Of a stretch of 64,000 nucleotides of DNA, positions 35,640-44,545 are shown piece after piece. The stretch is from assembly GCA_038746745.1 (NCBI GenBank), contig JBCDKJ010000004.1, positions 1 through 64,000 of the forward strand. The letters are read 5' to 3'. A program made the position numbers and the translations under genes. The notes under the pieces are model-generated. The model was not told where the DNA came from. It did no database searches and worked only from the letters and a program-made list of their open reading frames with translations. The DNA comes from JANQIO01 sp038746745. GTDB taxonomy: Bacteria > Pseudomonadota > Gammaproteobacteria > Pseudomonadales > Halieaceae. Numbering within the stretch: the first letter of the stretch is position 1; each line of letters begins with the position of its first letter.

Positions 35640-37046
35640 TCAGCGATAGGACACTGTATCGGTACTGCCATCTGCCAGATTCACCTGAGTCGTGGCCACA
35701 CTTACCGTACCGTCAGGCGCTACAATCACCACTGTTGCAGAGCAACGAGAAGAGCCGTCAAGGGACACGATATCTGATGCGCGAAGCGTCAGGTTCTGAT
35801 TAGGCGCCAGGGTACCAGATGCCGCCGGCAATGCTGTTGCAACCGTACCATCTTCCGTCTGGAACGTTATGAAGTACTCAGCGGTAACACTGTTCCGGTT
35901 GTTCATGATCAAGCGCTGGTTGTACTCGCTGAACGTCGTTAGGTAAGCGACTTCAACGGTGGTACCGTTGCGGTTGATCTCACCCAAATCTGCGCCGAAT
36001 GCCGTAGACGCAGGCGAGGAAGCAGTTTCAACGTGAGTCAGTGAACCGGCAGCTGTGTAATCCATTGTGTCAGGAATAATGTTTGTAGTCGTACCTGAAA
36101 CAGTCACACACAGGGCGCGTGAGTCAACAACATCAACGGTGCTAGTAAAAGTTGAGAAGGATGCAGTATCAGGCGTTACAGCAGTCGCACCACCCGCAGT
36201 ACAAACACCATCCGTCGTTCCAGAGATGAAGAACCCGCCCGTAGCAAAGGAGAAGTCACCCTCCAACGAAACAGGAGATGTCGTTAGCGTTGCAAGCTCA
36301 GTAACTGCTGTAATCGCATTTAGATCAGAATCTACGATCGTACCCGTCGTCACAATGCCCGTCACGAAACGCCCGAGCGTGCCAGTTAAAGTCGTGCCGC
36401 CGGTCGTCGAAGTGGGGTCAAGGAACTGCAAGAAGTTCGTTTCAACTTCAGCGGTTGCGTCTGCAGAGGTGAAATTGACCGTCAGTGCAGCGCTCAGTGT
36501 AACAGCATTTTGAACACCATCACTGAACAACTCTGTTCCAGGAGTCTCATTGATAGCGTTGGTTTGGTCTTCGTACACACGAACCGTAAAACTCGCAGCA
36601 CTACCAGAAAGCGTTAAACCAGCATCGCTAATCGCGAGAGTCACAGAATCCGTCTGACTGAAGCCCGCCGTGCCAGCATTAACGCCGAAGACTGCACTGC
36701 TCTCACCGATCAGGCCACCGGAAACTGTGTCGGCGCCGGTCGTGTTAACGGTCAGAGCCGCTGCTGCGATGTTCGTGGAGAAGACAGCGCCGTCCCAGTC
36801 AAAGCGCAAGAAGACTTGGTCGTCTGCAGCGATACCAACGCCCAGATCACCGGTCAGATCAAGAACTGTAGCGCCTGAGGTTGACGGGCCGACCCCCAAC
36901 CCTGAGGTCGTCGCGGCCACGGATTCGCTTGCAACTACTACAGGCGTCGGGGTCGTTGCCGACCAGTCGACCTGTCCCATTGCATTTAGAGAGAGGCCAG
37001 TTGTTGCCGCAGCAACTGCCAGACTCAAACCTTTCTTGTTGAACAT
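35640..37046 (-). CDS. Secreted Thr/Ser/Ala/Val-rich protein of unknown function
   Basis: The 468-residue protein has a Sec signal peptide at 1 to about 24 (MFNKKGLSLAVAAATTGLSLNAMG, cleavage near AMG|Q). The mature part is low in Lys and His, rich in Thr, Ser, Val, Ala and Gly, and suggests repeated beta domains. The ATG at 37046 has AGGAG seven bases upstream; the frame also opens 27 bp earlier. Single gene with its own terminator and a possible CRP-linked promoter, located directly after gspD. A surface-layer-like or type II-secreted substrate is a guess; no family match is known to me. Confidence 0.72.
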   Translation of the reverse strand: MFNKKGLSLAVAAATTGLSLNAMGQVDWSATTPTPVVVASESVAATTSGLGVGPSTSGATVLDLTGDLGVGIAADDQVFLRFDWDGAVFSTNIAAAALTVNTTGADTVSGGLIGESSAVFGVNAGTAGFSQTDSVTLAISDAGLTLSGSAASFTVRVYEDQTNAINETPGTELFSDGVQNAVTLSAALTVNFTSADATAEVETNFLQFLDPTSTTGGTTLTGTLGRFVTGIVTTGTIVDSDLNAITAVTELATLTTSPVSLEGDFSFATGGFFISGTTDGVCTAGGATAVTPDTASFSTFTSTVDVVDSRALCVTVSGTTTNIIPDTMDYTAAGSLTHVETASSPASTAFGADLGEINRNGTTVEVAYLTTFSEYNQRLIMNNRNSVTAEYFITFQTEDGTVATALPAASGTLAPNQNLTLRASDIVSLDGSSRCSATVVIVAPDGTVSVATTQVNLADGSTDTVSYR

Positions 37047-37202
37047 GTTGTTACTCCTAACTTTCTTGTTCAAAAATCAACGTTGATTAGCCTAGTGACT
37101 GGAGTTTGAGTCCCCTGCCCCCTGTAGCTAGATTGGAATTATCCATGCACAAGCACAAGAATCAAGCGCTCTTGCGCTTCTTTACTGCACTTTGTCTGTC
37201 TC

Positions 37203-37230
37203 AAAATAGCACGAAATCAGCGCGTTACAA
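37203..37230 (-). promoter_or_regulatory. Candidate promoter of the secreted protein gene
   Basis: TTGTAA (37230-37225), 16 bp, TATTTT (37208-37203) on the minus strand, giving a leader of about 150 nt. Two features surround it. A perfect 10-bp inverted repeat (CGAAATCAGC at 37212-37221, GCTGATTTCG at 37241-37250) partly overlaps the promoter. A short hairpin (AAGCGC / GCGCTT, 37164-37179) lies in the leader. Confidence 0.45.
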
Positions 37231-37255
37231 CTAAAATCTTGCTGATTTCGAGGAT

Positions 37256-37271
37256 TGTGACGAATTTCACA
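37256..37271. promoter_or_regulatory. CRP/Vfr-like binding site
   Basis: TGTGA-CGAATT-TCACA is a full match to the TGTGA-N6-TCACA consensus. Its centre is about 67 bp upstream of the start predicted from the nearby promoter, close to class I activator positions. No CRP gene is in the window. Confidence 0.55.
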
Positions 37272-37315
37272 GTAAATAGGTGTCCGCTTGCACATAGTAG
37301 CCATATGTAAAGCAA

Positions 37316-39475
37316 TCAGGGGGCAACCAGCCGCGCATCTGAATTTGCAACAAACGAATTAGTCAACTGCTCAGTAATATCTTCAGCATCCTGAGGCCTG
37401 TCCATCACGTAGGGGATAATCATTACGAGAAGCTCACTCCGTGTCTGCTGCTCCCCATCACCTCTGAACAACCGACCTACACCCGGAAGTGTTCCAAAAA
37501 AAGGAACACCTGTTTCGTTATCACTGGTCGTGCTCGAGATGAGACCGCCCAGCAAGATGGAGCCACCGTCCCGGAGCGTCACAATTGTCTGTAGGCTTCG
37601 GTTTCTTATGGTAGGGGAATCTATGCCACTAGTCTCATTAACCTCAGCTTCGCTAAGCTCCTGCGTCACTTCTATATCAACGAAGCCCGAGTTGTGGACA
37701 ACGGGCTTGATACTGAGCTTCACCCCCGTACTCCGATATACCACCTCCTGAAGCAGCGGAGCATCAGGGTTTTGCGTGCTCTGAGACGAGGTCGTAAGAA
37801 TTGGAATCTCGTCGCCAACATCAATTGTTGCTGTCTGACCGCTCTTCACCATAAGACGCGGTCTTGAGCGGATCTCAGCGCGCCGATTTTCATACAGCAA
37901 ATTGAGAACGGCTCTAACATCGCCGGCTTTGTCCAGCGTTGCAGAGAACGCCGACGTTGCCGGGCTGATCAAATCCAGGGTGCCATAGGTCAGGTTGTAC
38001 CGGTCGAGCGTCGTATTTGCGAGGAACTGAAAGCTGCTGTTCTCGGTATCGTTCAACGAAATCTCCGCCAGTAAAACTTCTACGAGTACCGAGGGGGCTA
38101 GCTCATCCATTTCCTTGATAACTGGAAGAAGCTCAGCCCACTTTTTCCCGGAACCGCGAAAAATTATGGCGTTCCGGTTGCTGTCTACAACAAATTGATT
38201 TGGCCTTCGCTGCAGGCCAGCGGTTGCCCCCATAGCCGCTGAGTCGTTCTGCCCGCCAGCAAGATTGCTTCGTAAAGCCTCTTGTGCAATCGCGTCGCCA
38301 TTCATCAATTCATTCAGCAACTCAACGATATACGACGCTTGTGTGCTGTTTACTTCATAACTAAAAATGCCGTCTTCGACCGCCAGTTGTTGTCTTCGAT
38401 CAATCTGTCGTGCCCAGTCTTCTACGTGGCTGATTGTTTCCTGGTCTGATGCAAAAGCAATAAGTTGGTTACTACTTTGCAGCGGAATTATGAGGATCGC
38501 GCCATCCGGAGGCCGAGTTGATACATCGTAGCCCTCTGAGCCCAGCACACTAACAAGGTCTTTTGCGAGGTCCTTCACCTGCGCATACGCGGGCTCAATG
38601 CTCACCGAAAACCGGCCACGCATATGCGGCTGATCCAGCACCTTAATCATCGCCAGCGCCTGTTCTACCACTGCGGACTTGCCTCGTAACAGAATAGAGT
38701 TTCTCGCCGGATCTTCTTGAATGGCGACTCCCTGGCCGCTCATACCGATGGTGAGCCAGTTACGTACCTTGTTTGGCTGTACTGCTTTGAGGGGAACAAA
38801 CACAAACACAGGTCGTTGGCTGTCCGGCACTTCGGGCAGGGCACGGCCGGATATCAGAATTGGAACATCTGTGCTATCGACATTCCTATCAATATTGAAA
38901 ACATAAACGCCTTGCTCAACGCGTAGCCGGACTCCGTAGTCAGTTAGCGTGCGCCTTGCGATCACGAACAGGTCCCGGGGGCTAACGGGCTCGGCCAGTC
39001 GCAGGGTGACTAGGTCCGATTGGCTGCGTATCGCACTATCCAGCGAGTAGGGGAGCCCCAGTTGCTCGCCAAACACGACGTCTATGAAAGCGGGCAGAGG
39101 AATGTTGTTGTAAGCGCCTGAAATGTTGTCACCCGTGAGTTCCGGCACAAAGTCCTGGCCCGCCGTGACGGCCATGGTGTTAAGGCCTGGGAGACTTGCG
39201 CCAGGCGTCACGACGGTAGTGTCCTCGACCGCCTCACTGGTTTCACTGCTTGTAGCCGCCTCTGCATCATCGCGATTTGTTGACTGTCGGCGCTGCGCTG
39301 CAGCTTGGCGCGCTGCAGCGTCACCATCGGCTTTATAGAGAGCAGGGGTATCAGTACGATTCACATCTCGCATGACGCCACAGCCAGCCAGAGAACCGGC
39401 GCACAACACTAACAATACAAGGCGGGCTTTAATGCCTACTTTGAGCCTGTGTCGAATGTGCACTACTTTAAACAC
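37316..39475 (-). CDS. gspD: Type II secretion secretin GspD (lipoprotein form)
   Basis: Outer-membrane gate of the type II secretion system, 719 residues. A lipoprotein signal peptide ends in a lipobox, LAGC with Cys32. This is followed by a Thr/Glu-rich linker, N0 (IPLPAFIDVVFGEQLGLPYSL), N1-N3, and the C-terminal secretin domain with DVGDEIPILTTSS and RDGGSILLGGLISS. Self-lipidation fits the lack of a separate pilotin here and is known in Xanthomonas XpsD. Last gene of an E-F-G-H-I-J-K-L-M-N-D operon, 9 bp after gspN. Confidence 0.93.
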   Translation of the reverse strand: MFKVVHIRHRLKVGIKARLVLLVLCAGSLAGCGVMRDVNRTDTPALYKADGDAAARQAAAQRRQSTNRDDAEAATSSETSEAVEDTTVVTPGASLPGLNTMAVTAGQDFVPELTGDNISGAYNNIPLPAFIDVVFGEQLGLPYSLDSAIRSQSDLVTLRLAEPVSPRDLFVIARRTLTDYGVRLRVEQGVYVFNIDRNVDSTDVPILISGRALPEVPDSQRPVFVFVPLKAVQPNKVRNWLTIGMSGQGVAIQEDPARNSILLRGKSAVVEQALAMIKVLDQPHMRGRFSVSIEPAYAQVKDLAKDLVSVLGSEGYDVSTRPPDGAILIIPLQSSNQLIAFASDQETISHVEDWARQIDRRQQLAVEDGIFSYEVNSTQASYIVELLNELMNGDAIAQEALRSNLAGGQNDSAAMGATAGLQRRPNQFVVDSNRNAIIFRGSGKKWAELLPVIKEMDELAPSVLVEVLLAEISLNDTENSSFQFLANTTLDRYNLTYGTLDLISPATSAFSATLDKAGDVRAVLNLLYENRRAEIRSRPRLMVKSGQTATIDVGDEIPILTTSSQSTQNPDAPLLQEVVYRSTGVKLSIKPVVHNSGFVDIEVTQELSEAEVNETSGIDSPTIRNRSLQTIVTLRDGGSILLGGLISSTTSDNETGVPFFGTLPGVGRLFRGDGEQQTRSELLVMIIPYVMDRPQDAEDITEQLTNSFVANSDARLVAP

Positions 39476-39484
39476 GTCTATTGA

Positions 39485-40036
39485 TCACCAGGCAAAGAGC
39501 CTGTACTCCACGGTTTCATCGCTGTTGTCGTTCGCTATCTCAAGGCGCGTATCCGCAATACCTGACACAAACCATTCCTCGGCAACAACGTCGCCCAAGT
39601 TCAATTGGTATAATCCAGCTTCGTTGGGCAAGGATACCATGTCACTCATCAGCGATTCGGGCATTTTTACGGGTTGCAAAACGGCAGCCAAACCTGGCGT
39701 ACGCAAAATGGCAACCAGTTCTAGGTGCCGAAAAACGCCGGGGCGATCTACAAGTGCCACTGCGTCTTCCTCAGGTTCCTCGGGCGGCGCTTCTAATGGC
39801 ACAGCCTCAGGCGCTTGACCCCAGACGTCACTGGAGATAAGCACCTGCATCAAGTCCTCGAAAGGCAGCTCTCGATCGGCCCAGGGCTCACCCAAACCCA
39901 ATGCCGCTTGCTGCGACTTCTGGCTCCCAAACAGAAAAACGGCAAGCAATCCCAGCAGCAATCCAGCCGCCGACGACGACACCAGCCAGCGAATCTCTCG
40001 TCGCTGTCCCGCATTTTTTGCAATATCGACCAACAT
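39485..40036 (-). CDS. Type II secretion XpsN/GspN-like or GspC-like connector protein
   Basis: 183-residue bitopic protein: cytoplasmic start, TM at about 20-38 (SSSAAGLLLGLLAVFLFGS), an acidic Pro/Glu linker, then a periplasmic domain at about 100-183. That domain resembles a GspC homology region (LELVAILRTPGLAAVLQP ... YQLNLGDVVAEEWFVSGI). Gene order matches Xanthomonas xpsE-N-D, where XpsN replaces GspC. It probably links the inner-membrane platform to GspD. Assignment is from position and topology; sequence similarity to GspC is weak. Confidence 0.7.
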   Translation of the reverse strand: MLVDIAKNAGQRREIRWLVSSSAAGLLLGLLAVFLFGSQKSQQAALGLGEPWADRELPFEDLMQVLISSDVWGQAPEAVPLEAPPEEPEEDAVALVDRPGVFRHLELVAILRTPGLAAVLQPVKMPESLMSDMVSLPNEAGLYQLNLGDVVAEEWFVSGIADTRLEIANDNSDETVEYRLFAW

Positions 40037-40043
40037 GAGGCGG

Positions 40044-40643
40044 CTACCGCTCGATTAGGAAGTGTGCTGCTAGCTGCACGTTCAACCGGTTGCCCCGCGG
40101 AGGCGAGAATGACAGCCGCTCAACCACCACGACACGCTGCGAGCTTGTTATTAGCCCAATCACGCGACGCGCGTTTTCCGGCGTTGCTATGCCAGTGAAT
40201 TCAGCCTCCAGCCGCCACACGGGGCTGGTCACGCCAGGCACCGGCCGCAGGTCAGAGAGGTCAAGCCTCAGGCCCTCTATCTCCGCAATGCCCGCAACCC
40301 GGCGCAGCCAGGATTGAAATTCTGCGCCCGCTAGACCTTCACTGCTAGCAAGCCACATACGTTCACGAAGCTTCGCCTGTGTATCACGCTCCTGCGCAAG
40401 GTACCCTGCGAAGTCGGCGTCCTCGCTCTCAGCAAGCGCAGTTAGCTTCGCTTCGCGCAACGCAAGCCTCTCATAATCATCTAAAGCAGCAAGCCGCGTA
40501 TCGTCCGCGGCGAGTATGAGGTACAGCAGAAACACCACGACCACCCCAAACAGCAGCCAACGCAGACGAGGGTTGGCCGCCCACTGCCTGCGAAACTCAG
40601 CCGCCGCCGGTATTTGATGGATAAGAGAGTTCGAACTGCTCAC
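40044..40643 (-). CDS. gspM: Type II secretion protein GspM
   Basis: The 199-residue bitopic protein has a short cytoplasmic N-terminus, TM at about 28-46 (LRWLLFGVVVVFLLYLILA), then a coiled coil and a small ferredoxin-like periplasmic domain ending VERLSFSPPRGNRLNVQLAAHFLI. It partners GspL in the inner-membrane platform. It overlaps gspL by four bases. Confidence 0.85.
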   Translation of the reverse strand: MSSSNSLIHQIPAAAEFRRQWAANPRLRWLLFGVVVVFLLYLILAADDTRLAALDDYERLALREAKLTALAESEDADFAGYLAQERDTQAKLRERMWLASSEGLAGAEFQSWLRRVAGIAEIEGLRLDLSDLRPVPGVTSPVWRLEAEFTGIATPENARRVIGLITSSQRVVVVERLSFSPPRGNRLNVQLAAHFLIER

Positions 40644-41692
40644 AGCACGCCTGCAATATTGATAGAAATGTCATATTCATTGGGCCTGAGGCCAGGTTCA
40701 ATACGTGCGCCTGCGAACAGGTCCCCGGACTCCAGTCGCGTAACCACCTCTTTTGTATCGAGATCCGACTTGCTCAGGGTCACCTGCAGCCCTCCTCGCT
40801 GGTACTCCCATTCCACGAGATCATACTGCTGTCCCTCCATTAAGCGGGTGAATTCAGCAACGACCTCTAGATGTGTATACGCTGGACGTAAACCAGCCCA
40901 TTCCTGATTAACGGTCCGCAAACGCTCGGCCTCCAGTCGATACTGGAGTCTCTCGCCCAGCGCTTCCTGCAGGGCTAAAACGTTGTCTCCAGCGAACTGC
41001 GTGCGAAGTCCATAGGCAATGGCCATCCCCATCTCAAGGCACAGCAGGAATACCGCCGCCGACGCTACCGCCGTCATAACAGCGATCTCATCCTCTATCC
41101 AGCGCCGCCAACTGAAAGGAGCTTCTGTCCAGGGACGCGGTTGCCAGTCTGGATCTGCAGCCGCATAGTCTATTGCCACACCCTGCCCAGACACGCGCTG
41201 GAACAGTGCAATCTCACTGTCATCCTCCAGCGTTAGCTGCCAGCGCGACTCTATGAGCGCCCCCCCCTGCCAGAGCTGGAAGTCATACCCCCTGGCGCAG
41301 CGACGGATCACGGCACCCTCTTTCGCCATTGACAGCAGGGCGGACTCAGGAAATATGCGCGCAGTTCGAACATCTGGCGGCAGTTTAGCGAGCGCAGTTT
41401 GCGCTGCACTGTCATCCCACATCCACACAGCCGCAGTGCCATCAGCGCCCGTAGTCAGGTAATACGATGCCGATGCCCAAGGGCTGCGCTTATTGACTTG
41501 CTGCCGCACATAGGGAATTCGCGCTGAGTTGGGGACGCTCTCCAAGTCCAGCACAAAAAACAGACAGTCATCGCGAGGCGCGATAACATATGAGTCATAA
41601 GCCGCCCACTGGATTTCTTGTGGCTGGCTATCCCTTAGCAGGTAGTGTGTCTTTAAAGAGATCGCCTGCGACACTAGCGGCAGCTTGAACAT
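40640..41692 (-). CDS. gspL: Type II secretion protein GspL
   Basis: About 350 residues: an actin-like cytoplasmic domain (1 to about 205) that recruits GspE, a TM at about 215-240 (IAVMTAVASAAVFLLCLEMGMAIAYG), and a small periplasmic domain. The frame opens at 41731, but the ATG at 41692 leaves a 65-bp overlap with gspK, which is still long; no later ATG, GTG or TTG gives a full actin-like domain. Identification rests on topology and operon position between gspM and gspK. Confidence 0.84.
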   Translation of the reverse strand: MFKLPLVSQAISLKTHYLLRDSQPQEIQWAAYDSYVIAPRDDCLFFVLDLESVPNSARIPYVRQQVNKRSPWASASYYLTTGADGTAAVWMWDDSAAQTALAKLPPDVRTARIFPESALLSMAKEGAVIRRCARGYDFQLWQGGALIESRWQLTLEDDSEIALFQRVSGQGVAIDYAAADPDWQPRPWTEAPFSWRRWIEDEIAVMTAVASAAVFLLCLEMGMAIAYGLRTQFAGDNVLALQEALGERLQYRLEAERLRTVNQEWAGLRPAYTHLEVVAEFTRLMEGQQYDLVEWEYQRGGLQVTLSKSDLDTKEVVTRLESGDLFAGARIEPGLRPNEYDISINIAGVL

Positions 41693-42671
41693 TGTCGGTT
41701 TGTTCTCTGGAACGAGGCCTAAGGTATACATAGTCGGTGAGCAAGGGCCCGAAGTAACCGTCTGGCGTAAGTTCTACGCTCTCAATGCGCACAAAATTAC
41801 AGCCGTTACACCCGAGTGTGACACGCAACTGGTCGCTTGAGTAGAAGCGAAACCGGTTTTCCTCCCAGTTTGCAAAGGCATTTACCGCATCAGCCACGCT
41901 CTCCAGGCTCCGGAATGGGTAGTCATTGCGTGCACTGACAAGCTTTTGCACCTGATCCTCATCCAGGTTTAATAGCAGGCCCAGCAAAGGCGGCGGCGCA
42001 GTATTCACATTCAGTACGTTGGCATAGGTGGGCGCAACCAGCGAAGCAAAGCCGGTGTCCATGAGCCGCTCGCCCCACCCCAGCACGTCGGCGAGCTCCT
42101 GATCGGTGCGGAGAAACCAGTTGCTTGGGCCGGGAAGACTTGCCGCCTGGTACTGGGGACGCTCTGCGCCGTTAAAGCGACGTTTTGTATTTCCGTCGAT
42201 GTAGTCTGCCAAGGCACCAGATAACTCTCTAGCGGTCTGAGAGCTGACCCGGTCTCGCAGCACCTCGAAAAAGAAGGTTTCAACGCCCGGACTATTCAAG
42301 CCCAAAAGGCCAGCCTGGTCCTGAATCTGGAACCATGCGTTGCCAATACCCGCATACAGCGAACCGTCCAGCTTTATTTCAAAGCCGACAGGAGAGATGT
42401 CTGCAACGCCCTCGTCCGTGATGACATTTAGCTGATGCTCCGGTAGCACCGTCAGGCCAGCCAGTGTCGCGCGTCTTGTGCCCAATAGATAGCGCACGGT
42501 AACAGCGGTAGCGTTCATGTCCAGATCCGCCTGCACCCGCAGTTTTATCGCCCGCGCACTGGCGACCTGGTCCTGGACGTAGCCATGGAATACGGCAGCG
42601 AGAATAGACAGTATGGCTATCATCCATACCGTGGTTGCCAGGATGAAACCCTGTTGCTTATTCGTGTCCAT
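41628..42671 (-). CDS. gspK: Type II secretion minor pseudopilin GspK
   Basis: About 347 residues. The prepilin-type N-terminus, NKQQGFILATTVWMIAIL, is cleaved at QG|FIL and has the GspK-specific lack of Glu5. The large insert contains NSPGVETFFFEVLR, DYIDGNTKRRFNGAE and LNVNTAPPPLLGLLL typical of GspK. It caps the pseudopilus tip with GspI/J. The ATG at 42671 overlaps gspJ by 14 bp; a longer frame exists to 42713. Confidence 0.92.
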   Translation of the reverse strand: MDTNKQQGFILATTVWMIAILSILAAVFHGYVQDQVASARAIKLRVQADLDMNATAVTVRYLLGTRRATLAGLTVLPEHQLNVITDEGVADISPVGFEIKLDGSLYAGIGNAWFQIQDQAGLLGLNSPGVETFFFEVLRDRVSSQTARELSGALADYIDGNTKRRFNGAERPQYQAASLPGPSNWFLRTDQELADVLGWGERLMDTGFASLVAPTYANVLNVNTAPPPLLGLLLNLDEDQVQKLVSARNDYPFRSLESVADAVNAFANWEENRFRFYSSDQLRVTLGCNGCNFVRIESVELTPDGYFGPLLTDYVYLRPRSREQTDNVQAAASVAGDLFKDTLPAKG

Positions 42672-43263
42672 AGAGGATGACACTATTGGGAATATGTTGG
42701 TTGCGGCGTGCATGCACCTGCGCGGTAAGGGTTGCCACTTGATCGGCGGGCTCGCCGCGAAGCACGATTCTCACCGCCCTGGGGAGCTGTCGTACACCCT
42801 CGGTGGACCAAAACTCTGCCCATTCGTCGGCATCATTCAGGTATTGAAAAGATGCATCCGCAACGTTTTCCCAGGTTTTTATGGCAATAGGGCTGGCGGG
42901 TGGTTGCTCATACATCAGAGTTGCAGTACCGCGTGTATTTTCCAAAGACCAGCGCACTTCACGGGCACGCCCTGGATCGCTGAGCAGGGGCATGAAGCTG
43001 GCACCTCGCAGGCCGCGACGGTCTCCGGTAAAACGCAAGTCGTCCTCGTAGTACGCTACTAATGTGGCTATGGAACTGCGCCACCAGTGAGAGACCAGCG
43101 CAGTGCGTAGCTCAAGATTCTGTCGTTCACGGATGCGCTGATAGTTGCCCATCATGTATCCATAACCCTGAAACAGAACACCACTGATCAGGCTGATCAA
43201 GGTAAGCACTACAAGCACCTCGAGCAGGGTCAGGCCACCTTGCGCTCTGCTAGAGAAGGTCAT
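42658..43263 (-). CDS. gspJ: Type II secretion minor pseudopilin GspJ
   Basis: About 201 residues with a prepilin leader and helix AQGG|LTLLEVLVVLTLISLI, cleaved by GspO/PilD. The rest matches GspJ (ENTRGTATLMYEQPP, LPRAVRIVL). The start at 43263 overlaps gspI by 14 bp. Part of the I-J-K tip complex. Confidence 0.9.
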   Translation of the reverse strand: MTFSSRAQGGLTLLEVLVVLTLISLISGVLFQGYGYMMGNYQRIRERQNLELRTALVSHWWRSSIATLVAYYEDDLRFTGDRRGLRGASFMPLLSDPGRAREVRWSLENTRGTATLMYEQPPASPIAIKTWENVADASFQYLNDADEWAEFWSTEGVRQLPRAVRIVLRGEPADQVATLTAQVHARRNQHIPNSVILYGHE

Positions 43264-43681
43264 CTTCGAACTTACGTACGCGTATATGCTGGGTGACACG
43301 TGTTATCCACGTCGCTTGTTCCTGTCCGGGTTCGCCAACGGCAAGGGCGACCTGGTACAAGCTGTGATCGTAGGCGCCAACGCCACCGCGGGGCGTTCTG
43401 CCTACAGAAACCGGCTCCAGGAGACGCGCCGACCAGCGCAACTGCACGCCTCCTATTCGCATAATGCCGTTGGCATCATCAGCCAACGGCAAAAGCTGTA
43501 GCTGTTCCAGTGCCTCCTGCATAATGTTCTGCGAGGAAACCACCGCCTCAGCCCGCCGCAGTGACCTTAAATCGGTGTTTATCAATCCGAAAAGCGAGGC
43601 CAGCGCAGAGGCCAGCACGACTAGCGCAACAATAGCCTCAAGCAGCGTGAACCCCTGCTCAGCTGTCGACTTGATCAACAT
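43250..43681 (-). CDS. gspI: Type II secretion minor pseudopilin GspI
   Basis: The 143-residue protein has prepilin cleavage site EQG|FTLLEAIVALVVLASAL. The GspI-type ending includes LYQVALAVGEPGQEQATWITRVTQHIR. It overlaps gspH by 23 bp and gspJ by 14 bp. GspI nucleates the tip complex. Confidence 0.92.
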   Translation of the reverse strand: MLIKSTAEQGFTLLEAIVALVVLASALASLFGLINTDLRSLRRAEAVVSSQNIMQEALEQLQLLPLADDANGIMRIGGVQLRWSARLLEPVSVGRTPRGGVGAYDHSLYQVALAVGEPGQEQATWITRVTQHIRVRKFEDDLL

Positions 43682-44105
43682 CTGCTATCTGCACTGGCTC
43701 GCAGTAGGGGGCTGCGAGCCCGTAGCGCCAGACCGCGCCTGAGTCATGTAAAAGTAAGACGGCACCGCCTGTGCAAAAGCCATTAGCCTGATAGCGCAGC
43801 GACTCAGAAAACTCTACCGCCCAGTGCTCCGGCACATCAATTATGTGGCCCAGCGAAGACGCAGAATCATCGCTTGCGGCAACAACACTTCTACCTGCTG
43901 CGCGGGCCTGCAGCGGGAGGGCACGAATGTCACGAAGTAGTGCTTCACGCTCACTGCGCAACACGAGGTTGTCATAGATGACAGAAACACGAGGTACTAC
44001 CACTGTCCCGGCCAGTCCCACAATCACCAGAACCAGCAGAATCTCCAGCAGCGTAAAGCCCTGCGTCGTATTACGAGGCGTCCGGGGTATAACCAACATC
44101 CGCAT
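43659..44105 (-). CDS. gspH: Type II secretion minor pseudopilin GspH
   Basis: About 148 residues with the prepilin helix TQG|FTLLEILLVLVIVGLAGTVV. The start at 44105 has GGAGAAGG just upstream and overlaps the gspG end by 35 bp; ATG 44099 is the alternative. The frame to 44192 lies inside gspG and is rejected. GspH links the tip to the GspG shaft. Confidence 0.88.
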   Translation of the reverse strand: MRMLVIPRTPRNTTQGFTLLEILLVLVIVGLAGTVVVPRVSVIYDNLVLRSEREALLRDIRALPLQARAAGRSVVAASDDSASSLGHIIDVPEHWAVEFSESLRYQANGFCTGGAVLLLHDSGAVWRYGLAAPYCEPVQIADVDQVDS

Positions 44106-44532
44106 CCAGCCCTTCTCCGCCAGGCTTTCCGTCTGCACCCAGCGAATACAACGTAATATCCTGCAGGCCGCTGGGCTCACGTGCATACTCATAGGGACGC
44201 CCCCAGGGATCCATGGGAACCTCGTCGTCCAGATAGGGCCCCTGCCATTCCGCCGCCGCCCGTTCGCTGCGAGGCTTGCGAATCAGCGCCTCAAGACCAT
44301 CTTCGGTCTCTGGATAATCACCAACGTCAAGCAGATAGGTTTCCAGGCTACCCTTGAGCATTTTGACCTGAGTCTGGGCGATCTTCACCTTGGAAGAATC
44401 CAGCTTGCCAAACAGCCGCGGGCCGACCAGCCCAGCCAGCATGCCCAGGATCACCAGCACCACCAACAGTTCAATCATCGAAAAGCCACGTTGATGCAGG
44501 CTTGCACACTTTGGCTGAAATCGTTCTTTCAT
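44071..44532 (-). CDS. gspG: Type II secretion major pseudopilin GspG
   Basis: About 153 residues. The cleavage site RG|FSMIELLVVLVILGMLAGLVGPRLFG is followed by the GspG fold: DVGDYPETEDGLEALI, GPYLDDEVPMDPWGRPYEY and YSLGADGKPGGEGLDADVG (calcium-binding loop). It forms the shaft of the pseudopilus piston. The ATG at 44532 is preferred; the ATG at 44559 overlaps gspF by 14 bp and is also possible. Confidence 0.95.
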   Translation of the reverse strand: MKERFQPKCASLHQRGFSMIELLVVLVILGMLAGLVGPRLFGKLDSSKVKIAQTQVKMLKGSLETYLLDVGDYPETEDGLEALIRKPRSERAAAEWQGPYLDDEVPMDPWGRPYEYAREPSGLQDITLYSLGADGKPGGEGLDADVGYTPDAS

Positions 44533-44545
44533 CAGTCTATACACC

